Of a stretch of 64,000 nucleotides of DNA, positions 1-8,399 are shown piece after piece. The position numbers were made by a program, and so were the translations under genes. Within the stretch, counting starts at the first letter, position 1, and each line of letters begins with the position of its first letter. The notes beneath the pieces were generated by a model that saw nothing but the letters and a program-made list of their open reading frames with translations, did not search any database and was not told the DNA's origin. The stretch comes from JAJZQD01 sp021847735. Its GTDB lineage: Bacteria > Bacillota > Thermincolia > Thermincolales > UBA2595. The stretch lies in contig DAHVYW010000012.1 of the NCBI GenBank assembly GCA_027324025.1, positions 1-64,000 of the forward strand, in the 5' to 3' direction.

Positions 1-898
1 ATACCAATGCACCAACAATCTCTAATCTGCCATCGCCACGTCTATGTCCTTTTGCATGAATAACATTGATTTTAGCATCTTCAGGAACATTTATTTCTTT
101 ACTTACACTATTTAATAAATTTTTTTCCATATCAATATTTGACTGTTCTATTTTAAATGGTTCTCCTGTTTTTAGAAGAGTGTAATATAAATTCACCATA
201 TCAATAGGTTTTCCAGAATATTTAATAACTCCGTTTATTAATATATAAACCTTATCGCAATATCTCCTAATTGCTTGCATATCATGTGAAACAATAATAA
301 CTGCTGTTCCCTTTTTCTTTAGCGTTTCCAAAAACTTAAAACATTTCTGCTGAAAAAATATATCACCAACAGATAGTGCCTCATCCACTATATAAATATC
401 TGGCTCTAAATTAGCAAAAAGAGAGAACGCAAGCCTGACATACATTCCAGAAGAATATGTCTTAGTGGGTTGATTTATATACTCTCCAATTTCAGCAAAG
501 TCAATGATGTCATTTAATTTTTGCTGCAAAAAACTATCAGAAAACCCTAATAATCTTCCACTATTAAATATGTTCTCAATACCGGTCAATTCGGGATGAA
601 ATCCTGTTCCTAACTCCAATAAAGACACCATATTGCCGTTTACTTCGAATCTGCCTTCAGTTGGCCATAAGGAACGTGACAAAATCTTTAATAAAGTACT
701 CTTACCGGCACCGTTAGGGCCGATTATCCCTATGGATTCCCCTTTATGCAGAGAGAAACTAATATCCTTGAGAGCCCAGGTTTCTGAGTGTCTCAAGCAC
801 TTCCCGGCGCTCATCCATTCAATTACCCGATCGTAAGGTTTATTGTACAATTTAAACTTCTTGCCTAAATTTTCGACTTTAACGAGAGTATCACTCAT
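1..898 (-). CDS. ABC glycan exporter ATPase, Wzt/TagH-like (3' end beyond window)
   Basis: ATP-binding subunit of an ABC-2 exporter for lipid-linked surface polysaccharide, working with the permease encoded next to it. Reading from the ATG at 898, the Walker A motif GPNGAGKST lies at about residues 60-68, the signature region reads YSSGMYVRLAFS, and the Walker B region reads IYIVDEALSVGD. The motif YSSGMYVRLAF is typical of Wzt/TagH exporters rather than of nutrient importers. After the ATPase domain the frame stays open to base 1 for roughly 60 more residues, which would fit a Wzt-type C-terminal substrate-recognition domain, but the end is outside the window. Its start codon overlaps the stop of the permease gene (ATGA at 895-898), so the two are translationally coupled. 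Family assignment is firm; the exact glycan is unknown. Confidence 0.9.
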   Translation of the reverse strand, partial: MSDTLVKVENLGKKFKLYNKPYDRVIEWMSAGKCLRHSETWALKDISFSLHKGESIGIIGPNGAGKSTLLKILSRSLWPTEGRFEVNGNMVSLLELGTGFHPELTGIENIFNSGRLLGFSDSFLQQKLNDIIDFAEIGEYINQPTKTYSSGMYVRLAFSLFANLEPDIYIVDEALSVGDIFFQQKCFKFLETLKKKGTAVIIVSHDMQAIRRYCDKVYILINGVIKYSGKPIDMVNLYYTLLKTGEPFKIEQSNIDMEKNLLNSVSKEINVPEDAKINVIHAKGHRRGDGRLEIVGALV

Positions 899-1680
899 AA
901 AACATCCCTAATTTCCACATGTAACTTGTGTAATAATAATCCGCCGAAAAAAATTGACATTATAGTAATACCAACCATAGCCGCCCATTGTTCAAGCATT
1001 GGCCATTTCCCAAAAACAACTATTCTATGAAAAGATTCAACATATGCATAAAGGGGATTAATCCAAAGCACTTTTTGAAATGGAACGGGTAGTATATCCT
1101 TAACATATACTATCGGCGTCACCCACATCCATATTTGCATTAGAATTGATACCAGCTGCCCTGTATCTCTAAAAAATACGTTAAGGCAACTAAGTGCTAG
1201 GGCGAGCCCATATGCCAGACCCTGAAACAGCAATAACACTAACGGTAACCCCAGCCAGTTAATATTCGTAAATCCGCCCAACAGAGCATTAACCAGAAAT
1301 AGTAATATCATTGAAATTCCTAATGATAATGACGAGGAAACTGTTACTTGTGCAACAAATATCTGTTCGGGGATGGGTAGCTTTTTTAAATATGTCGAAT
1401 TCTCTAATAATGAATTAGTACCCCTTAGAATCGTTTCCGAAAAAGAAATCCATGGAAGCAATCCTGAACATAGGTAGATTGCAAACGCATAATGCGACGT
1501 AGATGCTGGGAGCCGAGCAACCATAATTTTCGAAAACACAAAAGTGTAGACTAAAATCTGAGCTAAAGGATTAAACAGGTTCCACAATATCCCCAGCATC
1601 GAACCGGCATAACGGTTGCGTAAATCACTAAGGGCGTTTTTCCATATAAATTTTCTGTGTTTCAAAAGTCCAACTATCAT
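895..1680 (-). CDS. ABC-2 glycan exporter permease, Wzm/TagG-like
   Basis: Membrane subunit of the same exporter. The protein of about 262 residues has about six hydrophobic segments and begins with a cytosolic stretch rich in basic residues (LLKHRKFIWKNALSDLRNRY), as in Wzm/TagG permeases that flip undecaprenyl-linked polysaccharides across the membrane. I chose the ATG at 1680 (MIVGLLKHRK); a start at 1725 would run into the preceding fcl gene. It lies 16 bases after the fcl stop and overlaps the ATPase gene by 4 bases. Together with the sugar-nucleotide and transferase genes upstream, it marks this as an ABC-transporter-dependent glycan pathway. No cargo specificity can be read from the permease. 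Confidence 0.88.
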   Translation of the reverse strand: MIVGLLKHRKFIWKNALSDLRNRYAGSMLGILWNLFNPLAQILVYTFVFSKIMVARLPASTSHYAFAIYLCSGLLPWISFSETILRGTNSLLENSTYLKKLPIPEQIFVAQVTVSSSLSLGISMILLFLVNALLGGFTNINWLGLPLVLLLFQGLAYGLALALSCLNVFFRDTGQLVSILMQIWMWVTPIVYVKDILPVPFQKVLWINPLYAYVESFHRIVVFGKWPMLEQWAAMVGITIMSIFFGGLLLHKLHVEIRDVL

Positions 1681-1696
1681 TGATTCACCCGATAAA

Positions 1697-2635
1697 TTAC
1701 CCTTTAAATTTTTTGTACCATTCAATCGTTTTTCTTAGCCCTTCCTCGAAATCTGTTTCGGCAACAAAACTAAATTCGTTCCTGGCCTTAGAAGTGTCCA
1801 GACACCTTCTTGGCTGCCCGTCTGGTTTTGTTTGGTCCCATACAATTTTTCCCTTGAATCCAGTGAGCTTAGCTATAAGTTCTACTAGCTTTTTTATAGA
1901 TATCTCCTTACCCGATCCGATATTAACCGGGTTGCTCTTATTATACTTTTCCGCTGCCAACAGAATAGCTTCTGCAGCATCCTCAACATAGATAAACTCC
2001 CGGGAAGCTTCGCCAGTGCCCCATACCACTATTTGATCCGACTTCTCGTTAATAGCATCAACACATTTTTTCATAAGGGCCGGAATTACGTGGGAACTTG
2101 CCGGGTCGAAATTATCTCTGGGTCCGTACAAGTTCACAGGTAACAGATATATAGAATTATACTGGTATTGATCCCTATACGCTTGCGATTGTACTAGCAT
2201 TGCTTTCTTTGCCAACCCATACGGAGCATTGGTTTCCTCAGGGTATCCATTCCACAAATTTTCTTCTTTAAATGGTATAGGTGTTATCTTAGGGTACGCG
2301 CAAATAGTACCAACCGCAACGAACTTTGGGACATTGTGGAGCCTTGCTTGTTCTAAAAGCTGTACGCCCATAATTATGTTATCGTAGAAAAACCTTCCTG
2401 GATTTTCCCTGTTTGCCCCTATGCCTCCCACAACCGCCGCCAAATGGATTATAATATCGGGCTTCGTTTCTTCTAAAAGCCTGACAATAACCTCTTCCTT
2501 GCGCAAATCGAATTCTTTGCTGCGTGGAACAATTACCTTTTTACATTGTTTTTCTTTTAGCTTGTCTACAACATGAGACCCAAGAAAACCGGCTCCCCCT
2601 GTAACTAGTACGCTTTTCTCCATAAAGAAACTCAT
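1697..2635 (-). CDS. fcl: GDP-L-fucose synthase (NAD-dependent epimerase/reductase)
   Basis: Converts GDP-4-keto-6-deoxy-D-mannose to GDP-L-fucose by epimerisation and NADPH reduction. It is a short-chain dehydrogenase of 312 residues. Visible motifs are the Rossmann glycine pattern TGGAGFLGSH near the N-terminus, HLAAVVGGIGAN typical of GDP-fucose synthases, and the YGLAKK catalytic Tyr-Lys pair near residue 140. The start at 2635 has a good ribosome site (GGAGGATGAGAGT) and overlaps the stop of rmd by 4 bases; a second ATG four codons later is possible. The substrate comes from gmd, two genes upstream. Family-level function is well supported, although some relatives act on related deoxy sugars. 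Confidence 0.85.
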   Translation of the reverse strand: MSFFMEKSVLVTGGAGFLGSHVVDKLKEKQCKKVIVPRSKEFDLRKEEVIVRLLEETKPDIIIHLAAVVGGIGANRENPGRFFYDNIIMGVQLLEQARLHNVPKFVAVGTICAYPKITPIPFKEENLWNGYPEETNAPYGLAKKAMLVQSQAYRDQYQYNSIYLLPVNLYGPRDNFDPASSHVIPALMKKCVDAINEKSDQIVVWGTGEASREFIYVEDAAEAILLAAEKYNKSNPVNIGSGKEISIKKLVELIAKLTGFKGKIVWDQTKPDGQPRRCLDTSKARNEFSFVAETDFEEGLRKTIEWYKKFKG

Positions 2636-3567
2636 ACTCTCATCCTCCAGTAATTTAACAATTCAACTAAAGTAGTCTTTAAGTTATACTTGGGAGTCCA
2701 ACCAATGTCTTCGATAATTAATCCGTTGTGGCCGTATATTGTCGAAAACTCGGAAAAGCGCACTTTTTGAGGATCGACTGTAATTTCAATTCTATGACTT
2801 AACTCCTGCTCCATCAACGCCTCCAAAATCCATCTAATAGAATTGGGTTTACCCGAACATATATTATAAACAGAGCCCGGTTGGGCCTTTTGTAACAATA
2901 GCCAATAAGCTTCTACTACATCTCTTACATCACAGAAATCCCTTGCCGGTTCGAGGTTGCCTACATTAATAACCGGTTTTATTATTCCTTTCTCAATCAT
3001 AACAATTTGTCTGGCGAAGCTAGAACATACAAACGCTTCTGACTGTCCGGGTCCCGTATGATTAAATGGACGAGCCCGGACTATCTTCATCCCGAATAAT
3101 TTGTTGTATTGGTAACTAAGTAAGTCAGCGGCTGCTTTTGCTACACCATATGGGGTAATAGGGCGTAGCAAAGTACTTTCCTTCAATGGCAATTCACTGT
3201 TTTCAAAAGCTCCATACTCATCCCCAGACCCAACAAAAAGTAATTTTGGGGAAAAGCCTGATTGCCTGACTGCTTCATACAAATTGAAGGTACCTTCAAA
3301 AATTACTTCGTAGGCTAATCGAGGATTTGTCACAGTGTGAGGAATAAAAGCCGGTCCGGCAAGATGATATATTTCGTCAACTGGGTTTTCACCTATTATC
3401 TTTGTCAACTTATCATTGTCTCTGATATCACATTCAAAAGTCAGTAACGACTTTGCCTTAAATTCCTCACTATAACATAAACCAACTATTTCGTAGTTTT
3501 TTGATAATAAGTATTGTGTAAGGTGTTTGCCAACAAATCCATTGACTCCTGTGATTAAAGCTCTCAT
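2632..3567 (-). CDS. rmd: GDP-6-deoxy-D-mannose (GDP-D-rhamnose) reductase-like
   Basis: Probable reductase turning the product of Gmd, GDP-4-keto-6-deoxy-D-mannose, into GDP-D-rhamnose. It is a short-chain dehydrogenase of 311 residues with TGVNGFVGKH at the nucleotide site, GSGDEYG, the catalytic TPYGVAKAA and the RPFNHTGPGQ block that is characteristic of RMD and close Gmd relatives. It overlaps fcl by 4 bases and lies 59 bases downstream of gmd, so the three form one operon. Having both Rmd-like and Fcl-like reductases after a single Gmd implies that the glycan may contain both D-rhamnose and L-fucose. The exact stereochemistry of the product is inferred from family resemblance. Confidence 0.75.
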   Translation of the reverse strand: MRALITGVNGFVGKHLTQYLLSKNYEIVGLCYSEEFKAKSLLTFECDIRDNDKLTKIIGENPVDEIYHLAGPAFIPHTVTNPRLAYEVIFEGTFNLYEAVRQSGFSPKLLFVGSGDEYGAFENSELPLKESTLLRPITPYGVAKAAADLLSYQYNKLFGMKIVRARPFNHTGPGQSEAFVCSSFARQIVMIEKGIIKPVINVGNLEPARDFCDVRDVVEAYWLLLQKAQPGSVYNICSGKPNSIRWILEALMEQELSHRIEITVDPQKVRFSEFSTIYGHNGLIIEDIGWTPKYNLKTTLVELLNYWRMRV

Positions 3568-3626
3568 AATATTTCCTCTTTCGTGACTAATTGATTTTCA
3601 AATTTACATCACGAATAACAACAATT

Positions 3627-4595
3627 CTAGTTAGAGTTTTTAACCCTCCTCAGGTCATTGTCGACCATCATGGTAACCAATTCTTCAAAACTTACATGCG
3701 GTTTCCAGCCTAGCTTATTCTCAGCTTTTTCGGGACTTCCTAATAGAACATCAACTTCCGCCGGCCGAAAAAACCTGGGGTCTACCACTACATAATCTTT
3801 ATAGTCAAGTCCAACATGCCGGAAAGCAATCTCCAGAAACTCCCTAACAGAATGAGTTTCACCGGTGGCCACCACATAATCATCCGGTTCATCTTGTTGG
3901 AGCATTAACCACATTGCTTTCACATAGTCTCCGGCAAACCCCCAATCTCGCTTAGCGTCCAGGTTTCCTAGACTAAGTTTATCCTGCAAGCCAAGCTCGA
4001 TACGGGCTACTGCATGGGATATTTTTCTCGTTACAAACTCCAACCCTCTTCGAGGCGATTCATGATTAAATAAAATTCCACAACATGCAAATAGATTGAA
4101 GCTTTCACGATAATTCACTGTAATCCAGTGACCGTACAGCTTGGCAACTCCATAAGGACTACGAGGGTAAAAAGGAGTATTTTCATTTTGTGGCATTGCC
4201 ATGACTTTTCCGAACATCTCACTACTGGAAGCCTGGTAAAATTTAATTTTTGAATTAACCACACGTATGGCTTCGAGCAAACGAGTCACTCCAAGAGCAG
4301 TGAACTCACCTGTCAAAGCAGGCTGATCCCAAGAAGCCGTTACAAAAGACTGCGCACCCAAATTGTAGATTTCATCCGGTTTTGATTTTTCTACAGTCCG
4401 AATTAGTGAGCCTTCATCCAACAAATCCCCCGAAAGAAGCTCAATGTCATTTACAATATGTCCAATATTCTCCATATTAGGGACACTAATACGACGCACT
4501 AAACCACAGACCTTATAACCCTTTTCAAGCAACAGTTCAGCCAGATATGACCCATCTTGTCCAGTAATTCCTGTTATAAGTGCAACCTTTTTCAT
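3627..4595 (-). CDS. gmd: GDP-mannose 4,6-dehydratase
   Basis: Makes GDP-4-keto-6-deoxy-D-mannose from GDP-D-mannose in the cytosol, the common precursor of GDP-fucose and GDP-D-rhamnose. The 322-residue protein shows ITGITGQDGSYLAELLL at the NADP site, YNLGAQSFV, the catalytic SSSEMFG segment, PYGVAK with the Tyr-Lys pair, and NHESPRRG(L)EFVTRKI, a hallmark of Gmd. The start ATG at 4595 has a very strong ribosome site, GAGGAGGGTATGC. It is first of the three GDP-sugar genes, feeding rmd and fcl downstream. The length is close to the family norm, slightly short at the C-terminus. Confidence 0.92.
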   Translation of the reverse strand: MKKVALITGITGQDGSYLAELLLEKGYKVCGLVRRISVPNMENIGHIVNDIELLSGDLLDEGSLIRTVEKSKPDEIYNLGAQSFVTASWDQPALTGEFTALGVTRLLEAIRVVNSKIKFYQASSSEMFGKVMAMPQNENTPFYPRSPYGVAKLYGHWITVNYRESFNLFACCGILFNHESPRRGLEFVTRKISHAVARIELGLQDKLSLGNLDAKRDWGFAGDYVKAMWLMLQQDEPDDYVVATGETHSVREFLEIAFRHVGLDYKDYVVVDPRFFRPAEVDVLLGSPEKAENKLGWKPHVSFEELVTMMVDNDLRRVKNSN

Positions 4596-4622
4596 GCATA
4601 CCCTCCTCGTATTAATGATTGT

Positions 4623-5951
4623 CTAGTTCAATAACTCTAATTCCATTAGGCGCTGCTTTATCATTTCACCAACAGATTTCGGAGAATAATTGCTACGAAT
4701 AGTCTTTTGTCCATTTAATGCAAGCATTTCACGCCACTCTTTATCAGAAATAAGCTTGCCCATATAGTGCGCGGCCTGTTCAATATCCGGATCTGCCCAA
4801 ACCTGATAAGCTTTATACGGGCCGTAATCTTTCCCAACCTTGATTAAATCATAGTCAACTACACAGGAGTTCGTGGAATTCATAAAATCGATGTTGCCTG
4901 ACCAGTTAGTTCCAATAACAGATTTGCCTAAATACATCGCTTCTGCTAATACTAGACCAAAACCTTCTGACCTGTGCAGGGATGTGAAACAATCTGTACA
5001 ACTAATTAGGGCATTAACTGTATCACGTGTTAAGATTTCTTCAATCAAATAAATATTTTTATAACCGTAGATTTGCGCTTTGAGTCTTTCCACTTCTGAA
5101 GGGAATGTTTTCGCATTACTAATCTTCAAAACAAGACCAACAGAAGTATCCTCCTTTTTAAAAGCAAGCTTGAATGCTTCGATTACAGCTTGCGGATTTT
5201 TACGCACTTGAAAGCTGTGAGCATCATACATACATAAAAAAAGAAATGGTCCTTCAGGAAGCTTAAAAAAACTGCGTTTAATATCATTTGGATATTTAAC
5301 CTCAATTGCAGGGGGAATCCGTCTAACCGGAACAGGAGATTTTTTCGAAACCGAATCTAATATAAAATTTGAATGTACCCATACTTCTTGAACAAGTTTG
5401 AAACTATCACACCAATCATCTGGGAAATCCGGTAATTCCCATGCCCAATAACCTATATTATATCGACCGTTAAAAAAACTGTCACCAAGGTGAATATATG
5501 CTAACGGCATCTGATTTGCATTAAGGTGAATAATGCTCGTGTTATACAAAATTTTTTCGGTTTCTTTGTGCTTCCACGATTGATCGCACATTCTTGCCGG
5601 ATTACCTATGGAATAGTTAATGATGCCAAAGGGGATTCCCGAAAACTGGATTGCTTTTGCTAACGCCCGACAGGACTCACCGATACCCATTTCCGCATGA
5701 GAATAACCAATTAAATTTATACCTGGTTCGTCACACTCTCTAATCAAAGGCTCTCTTGCAGTATTTTGCGGGAGATAGGTTAAACAAATAAACTTGCTCT
5801 CTAGAAATTTTACTTTTCCCTTTAGAAAACCTGGTATAATCTTTGCTAAAAACGGCCGAATTTTTAAGCCAAGCAGATAGATACTTCTAATAACCGAACG
5901 CTTAATCCTGAAAAAAATGTTAGTATTATTAACTTTTTTATTAATCATCAT
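4623..5951 (-). CDS. glycosyltransferase, GT4-like
   Basis: Predicted cytosolic or membrane-associated retaining glycosyltransferase of 442 residues that adds a sugar to the growing lipid-linked glycan. The C-terminal half carries the GT-B nucleotide-sugar pattern around HRSEGFGLVLAEAMYLGKSV, which includes the EX7E motif of GT4 enzymes, and an earlier glycine-rich block GYSHAEMGIGESCRALAKA that resembles the acceptor-side loop. The N-terminus is basic and hydrophobic (residues 8-45), consistent with peripheral membrane attachment. It sits 14 bases after the next glycosyltransferase and 27 bases before gmd. Acceptor and donor cannot be read; GDP-fucose or GDP-rhamnose are reasonable donors given the neighbours. 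Confidence 0.8.
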   Translation of the reverse strand: MMINKKVNNTNIFFRIKRSVIRSIYLLGLKIRPFLAKIIPGFLKGKVKFLESKFICLTYLPQNTAREPLIRECDEPGINLIGYSHAEMGIGESCRALAKAIQFSGIPFGIINYSIGNPARMCDQSWKHKETEKILYNTSIIHLNANQMPLAYIHLGDSFFNGRYNIGYWAWELPDFPDDWCDSFKLVQEVWVHSNFILDSVSKKSPVPVRRIPPAIEVKYPNDIKRSFFKLPEGPFLFLCMYDAHSFQVRKNPQAVIEAFKLAFKKEDTSVGLVLKISNAKTFPSEVERLKAQIYGYKNIYLIEEILTRDTVNALISCTDCFTSLHRSEGFGLVLAEAMYLGKSVIGTNWSGNIDFMNSTNSCVVDYDLIKVGKDYGPYKAYQVWADPDIEQAAHYMGKLISDKEWREMLALNGQKTIRSNYSPKSVGEMIKQRLMELELLN

Positions 5952-5964
5952 TTGAAGTATCCTT

Positions 5965-7185
5965 TCAGATCAACCCATGTAACGTGAAATCAAGTTCTTT
6001 ACATATGTATCCCCACGAACGTCTCTTGGCTATCTGCTGTCTTTTTTCCCTATATTCTTTAGAATCATCATCCAGAGCCTGTCTTAGTGCTTCTGCAAAA
6101 CCTTCCACAGTCTCTGCCAGATAAATTATCCCAGAACCATTTTCCCTGGCGAAACGTTCTATCTCAGGAAGTTTTGTGGCAACAATGGGTAACCCCATCA
6201 CTAGATATTCGTTAATTTTAGCCGGACGCATTTCGGCAACATAAGGGCTTGGAAAGTACGGTATTAGTCCTGCTTTACATTTACTTAAGAAATTGCCCAA
6301 TTCGTTATACTGCTTAAATGAAGGAATCCAATAAATGTTGTCGGATGCTTTATGGCAGGGTAACTCGTTATAATCCTTTGGTCCTGCAAAAACAAAATTT
6401 ATCTCGGGGAATTCTGAGACCATGACACTGACTGCATCCCACCATATTTTATTATTTACGCCACCTATATAGGCGACCATAGTGGTATCTTCCATCTGGT
6501 CAAGTAACGACGGTTCCCCCAATCCATATTGAACTGTATCAATAAGCCCCGTGGAAAAGCCATCTTCAAACAAAAGCAATTTATCACTGTCGCCAGAAAT
6601 TTGTTGTTTAGCGGTATTCTTCATTGGAACAGACGCACACAAAACCACATCGGCCAATTTTAGCATCCTTTGGTGGGAAACGGCAAATTTTTTGTCTCCC
6701 TGAACTTTACATGGGTCGCTGACCAAATCAATCACAACAGCCGCCCATGGTAAATCTTGTGCAAGTTCAACAGCTAATGGAGTGGTCAAATACGACCAGA
6801 GTAAAATGCGGTTTAGGGGAATGTCATGTTTTTTACCAAATTCTAATACTCTTTCGATTACCAAGTTGGTGTTAAATTTTATTGCCATAGACATATAAGG
6901 AAACGGCAGTGCCATGGGGCTAAATATTTCAATATTGCTGCTTTTTTCTATTTGCTCAATATTATTAGTGGGGGATAATCCCTTCTTTAAACGGTTCCAA
7001 ACCCGGGGTGCGTCTCTTAGCCCAGGCCTCCTGGCCCCGGTATTTTCCACAAACAATACCGGATACCCCATATTAGCAAACTGGCTCATTATTTCCTGGG
7101 TCCGCTGCCACAGAAAATCCCAGTCGATGGCGGATAAACAGACAATCGCATCGAATTTTTTACTTTCGGGATTTATTACATCCAT
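5965..7185 (-). CDS. glycosyltransferase, TuaH-like
   Basis: Predicted GT-B glycosyltransferase of 406 residues. The N-terminal part (AIDWDFLWQRTQEIMSQFA followed by PVLFVEN) resembles the TuaH / family-1-like transferases found in teichuronic acid and exopolysaccharide clusters. The C-terminal donor domain includes FAGPKDY, the region IPYFPSPYVAEMRPAKINEY and GLPIVATKLPEI, which match the conserved donor-binding loop of such enzymes. It starts at the ATG at 7185, 24 bases after the preceding transferase, and is followed after 13 bases by the next. Sugar specificity is unknown. Confidence 0.78.
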   Translation of the reverse strand: MDVINPESKKFDAIVCLSAIDWDFLWQRTQEIMSQFANMGYPVLFVENTGARRPGLRDAPRVWNRLKKGLSPTNNIEQIEKSSNIEIFSPMALPFPYMSMAIKFNTNLVIERVLEFGKKHDIPLNRILLWSYLTTPLAVELAQDLPWAAVVIDLVSDPCKVQGDKKFAVSHQRMLKLADVVLCASVPMKNTAKQQISGDSDKLLLFEDGFSTGLIDTVQYGLGEPSLLDQMEDTTMVAYIGGVNNKIWWDAVSVMVSEFPEINFVFAGPKDYNELPCHKASDNIYWIPSFKQYNELGNFLSKCKAGLIPYFPSPYVAEMRPAKINEYLVMGLPIVATKLPEIERFARENGSGIIYLAETVEGFAEALRQALDDDSKEYREKRQQIAKRRSWGYICKELDFTLHGLI

Positions 7186-7209
7186 TCGCTGTTACGCCCC
7201 AGGTATATT

Positions 7210-8340
7210 TTACAAACCGAAAAGCTTGACATAATGGTCAACCATTCTTTCCATAGTAAATTCTTCCTGGTAAAATTCAAGGGCTTTATTGCCCATGGTT
7301 ACTCGTAATTCCTTATCTGTTAAAAGGTTAAGAAGATATTGGGCGGCTTCCTCTTCATTATTAGACGAATACAGATAACCGGTCTGACCGTGGCTAACAA
7401 CATGTCCCGTTCCTCCCACATTGCTGGCAATCACAGGAGTCCCCGTGGCCATCGCCTCTATTGCCACCAAAGGGCAGGCTTCATAATCTGATGTAAGAAT
7501 TGCCACATCGGCATCCCAAAAATACTGGCTGGCTTCTTCCTTATGACCCACCATGTAAATGGAGTCTTCCAAACCCGCCTTGCGAATAGCAGAATGACAC
7601 TGGTCAAACATTGGGCCATCCCCAATAAGCACAAATTTGGGACTAAGAAGGTCCCGAGGATATTGCCGGATCACTATTTCGGCAATCCTCACAAGGGCCA
7701 TGGGATTTTTCACTTTGGAAAGTCTGGCCACCATACAGGCAACCGGTGTGTCTTCGGGTATTGCTAACAGCTCCCGTAAGCCTTCTCCCGGGGGAGGGGG
7801 TACCGGTCTACCGTTAGGAATAAGTCTGCACTTGGAAGCATCCAGACCGAGAGATTTCATTTCCTCCAAGTCATTGGGTGAAACAAATATATATTCTGAA
7901 GCAAACGGTATGACAACCTTCTCCAACTGCTTGTAGATTTTCCTGACAAGCGGAGAAGTACCGGGATGAAAGGAAGTGCCGTGAACAGTCATATAAATAT
8001 TAGGTATCCCGGCCCATGTTGCGGCTATCCTTCCCAGCCATGAAGCCTTAGAGCTATGGCAGTGTATAATGTCATACTCTCTTTCCCGGAATAACTTTTT
8101 AAGCTGCAGGAGAGTCATAAAATCTTTGTAAAGGTTAATTTCTCGGCCAAGCAAGGGCATTTGGGCAGCCTGTCCCCGAAACCATGGATTAAGCGCCTGC
8201 GGAAGGTACTCTCCTGCCCCGAAAACAACATCTATTTCCACCTTATACCCTCTGTCCGAAATTCCCTTTACCAGGTCAACCAATACGGTTTGCGCTCCTC
8301 CGATTTCACCTAGTGTAATTAGTTCCAGGATTCGCACCAT
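7210..8340 (-). CDS. glycosyltransferase, GT4 family
   Basis: Typical GT4 glycosyltransferase of about 376 residues. Visible features are GEIGGAQTVLVDLVKGI in the N-terminal acceptor domain, HCHSSKASWLGRIAA, PNGRPVPPP, GDGPMFDQC and the EX7E region YEACPLVAIEAMATGTPVIA followed by GGTGHVV. I chose the ATG at 8340 (MVRILELITLG); a GTG two codons earlier is possible. It lies 59 bases downstream of the priming sugar transferase, so it may add the second sugar to the lipid carrier. This ordering argument is inference. Confidence 0.85.
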   Translation of the reverse strand: MVRILELITLGEIGGAQTVLVDLVKGISDRGYKVEIDVVFGAGEYLPQALNPWFRGQAAQMPLLGREINLYKDFMTLLQLKKLFREREYDIIHCHSSKASWLGRIAATWAGIPNIYMTVHGTSFHPGTSPLVRKIYKQLEKVVIPFASEYIFVSPNDLEEMKSLGLDASKCRLIPNGRPVPPPPGEGLRELLAIPEDTPVACMVARLSKVKNPMALVRIAEIVIRQYPRDLLSPKFVLIGDGPMFDQCHSAIRKAGLEDSIYMVGHKEEASQYFWDADVAILTSDYEACPLVAIEAMATGTPVIASNVGGTGHVVSHGQTGYLYSSNNEEEAAQYLLNLLTDKELRVTMGNKALEFYQEEFTMERMVDHYVKLFGL

Positions 8341-8399
8341 AAACACCGCCAGTTAATTGACATTTCGTCTTCAGGTAAATTAGGGACCAACCCGGCCGC

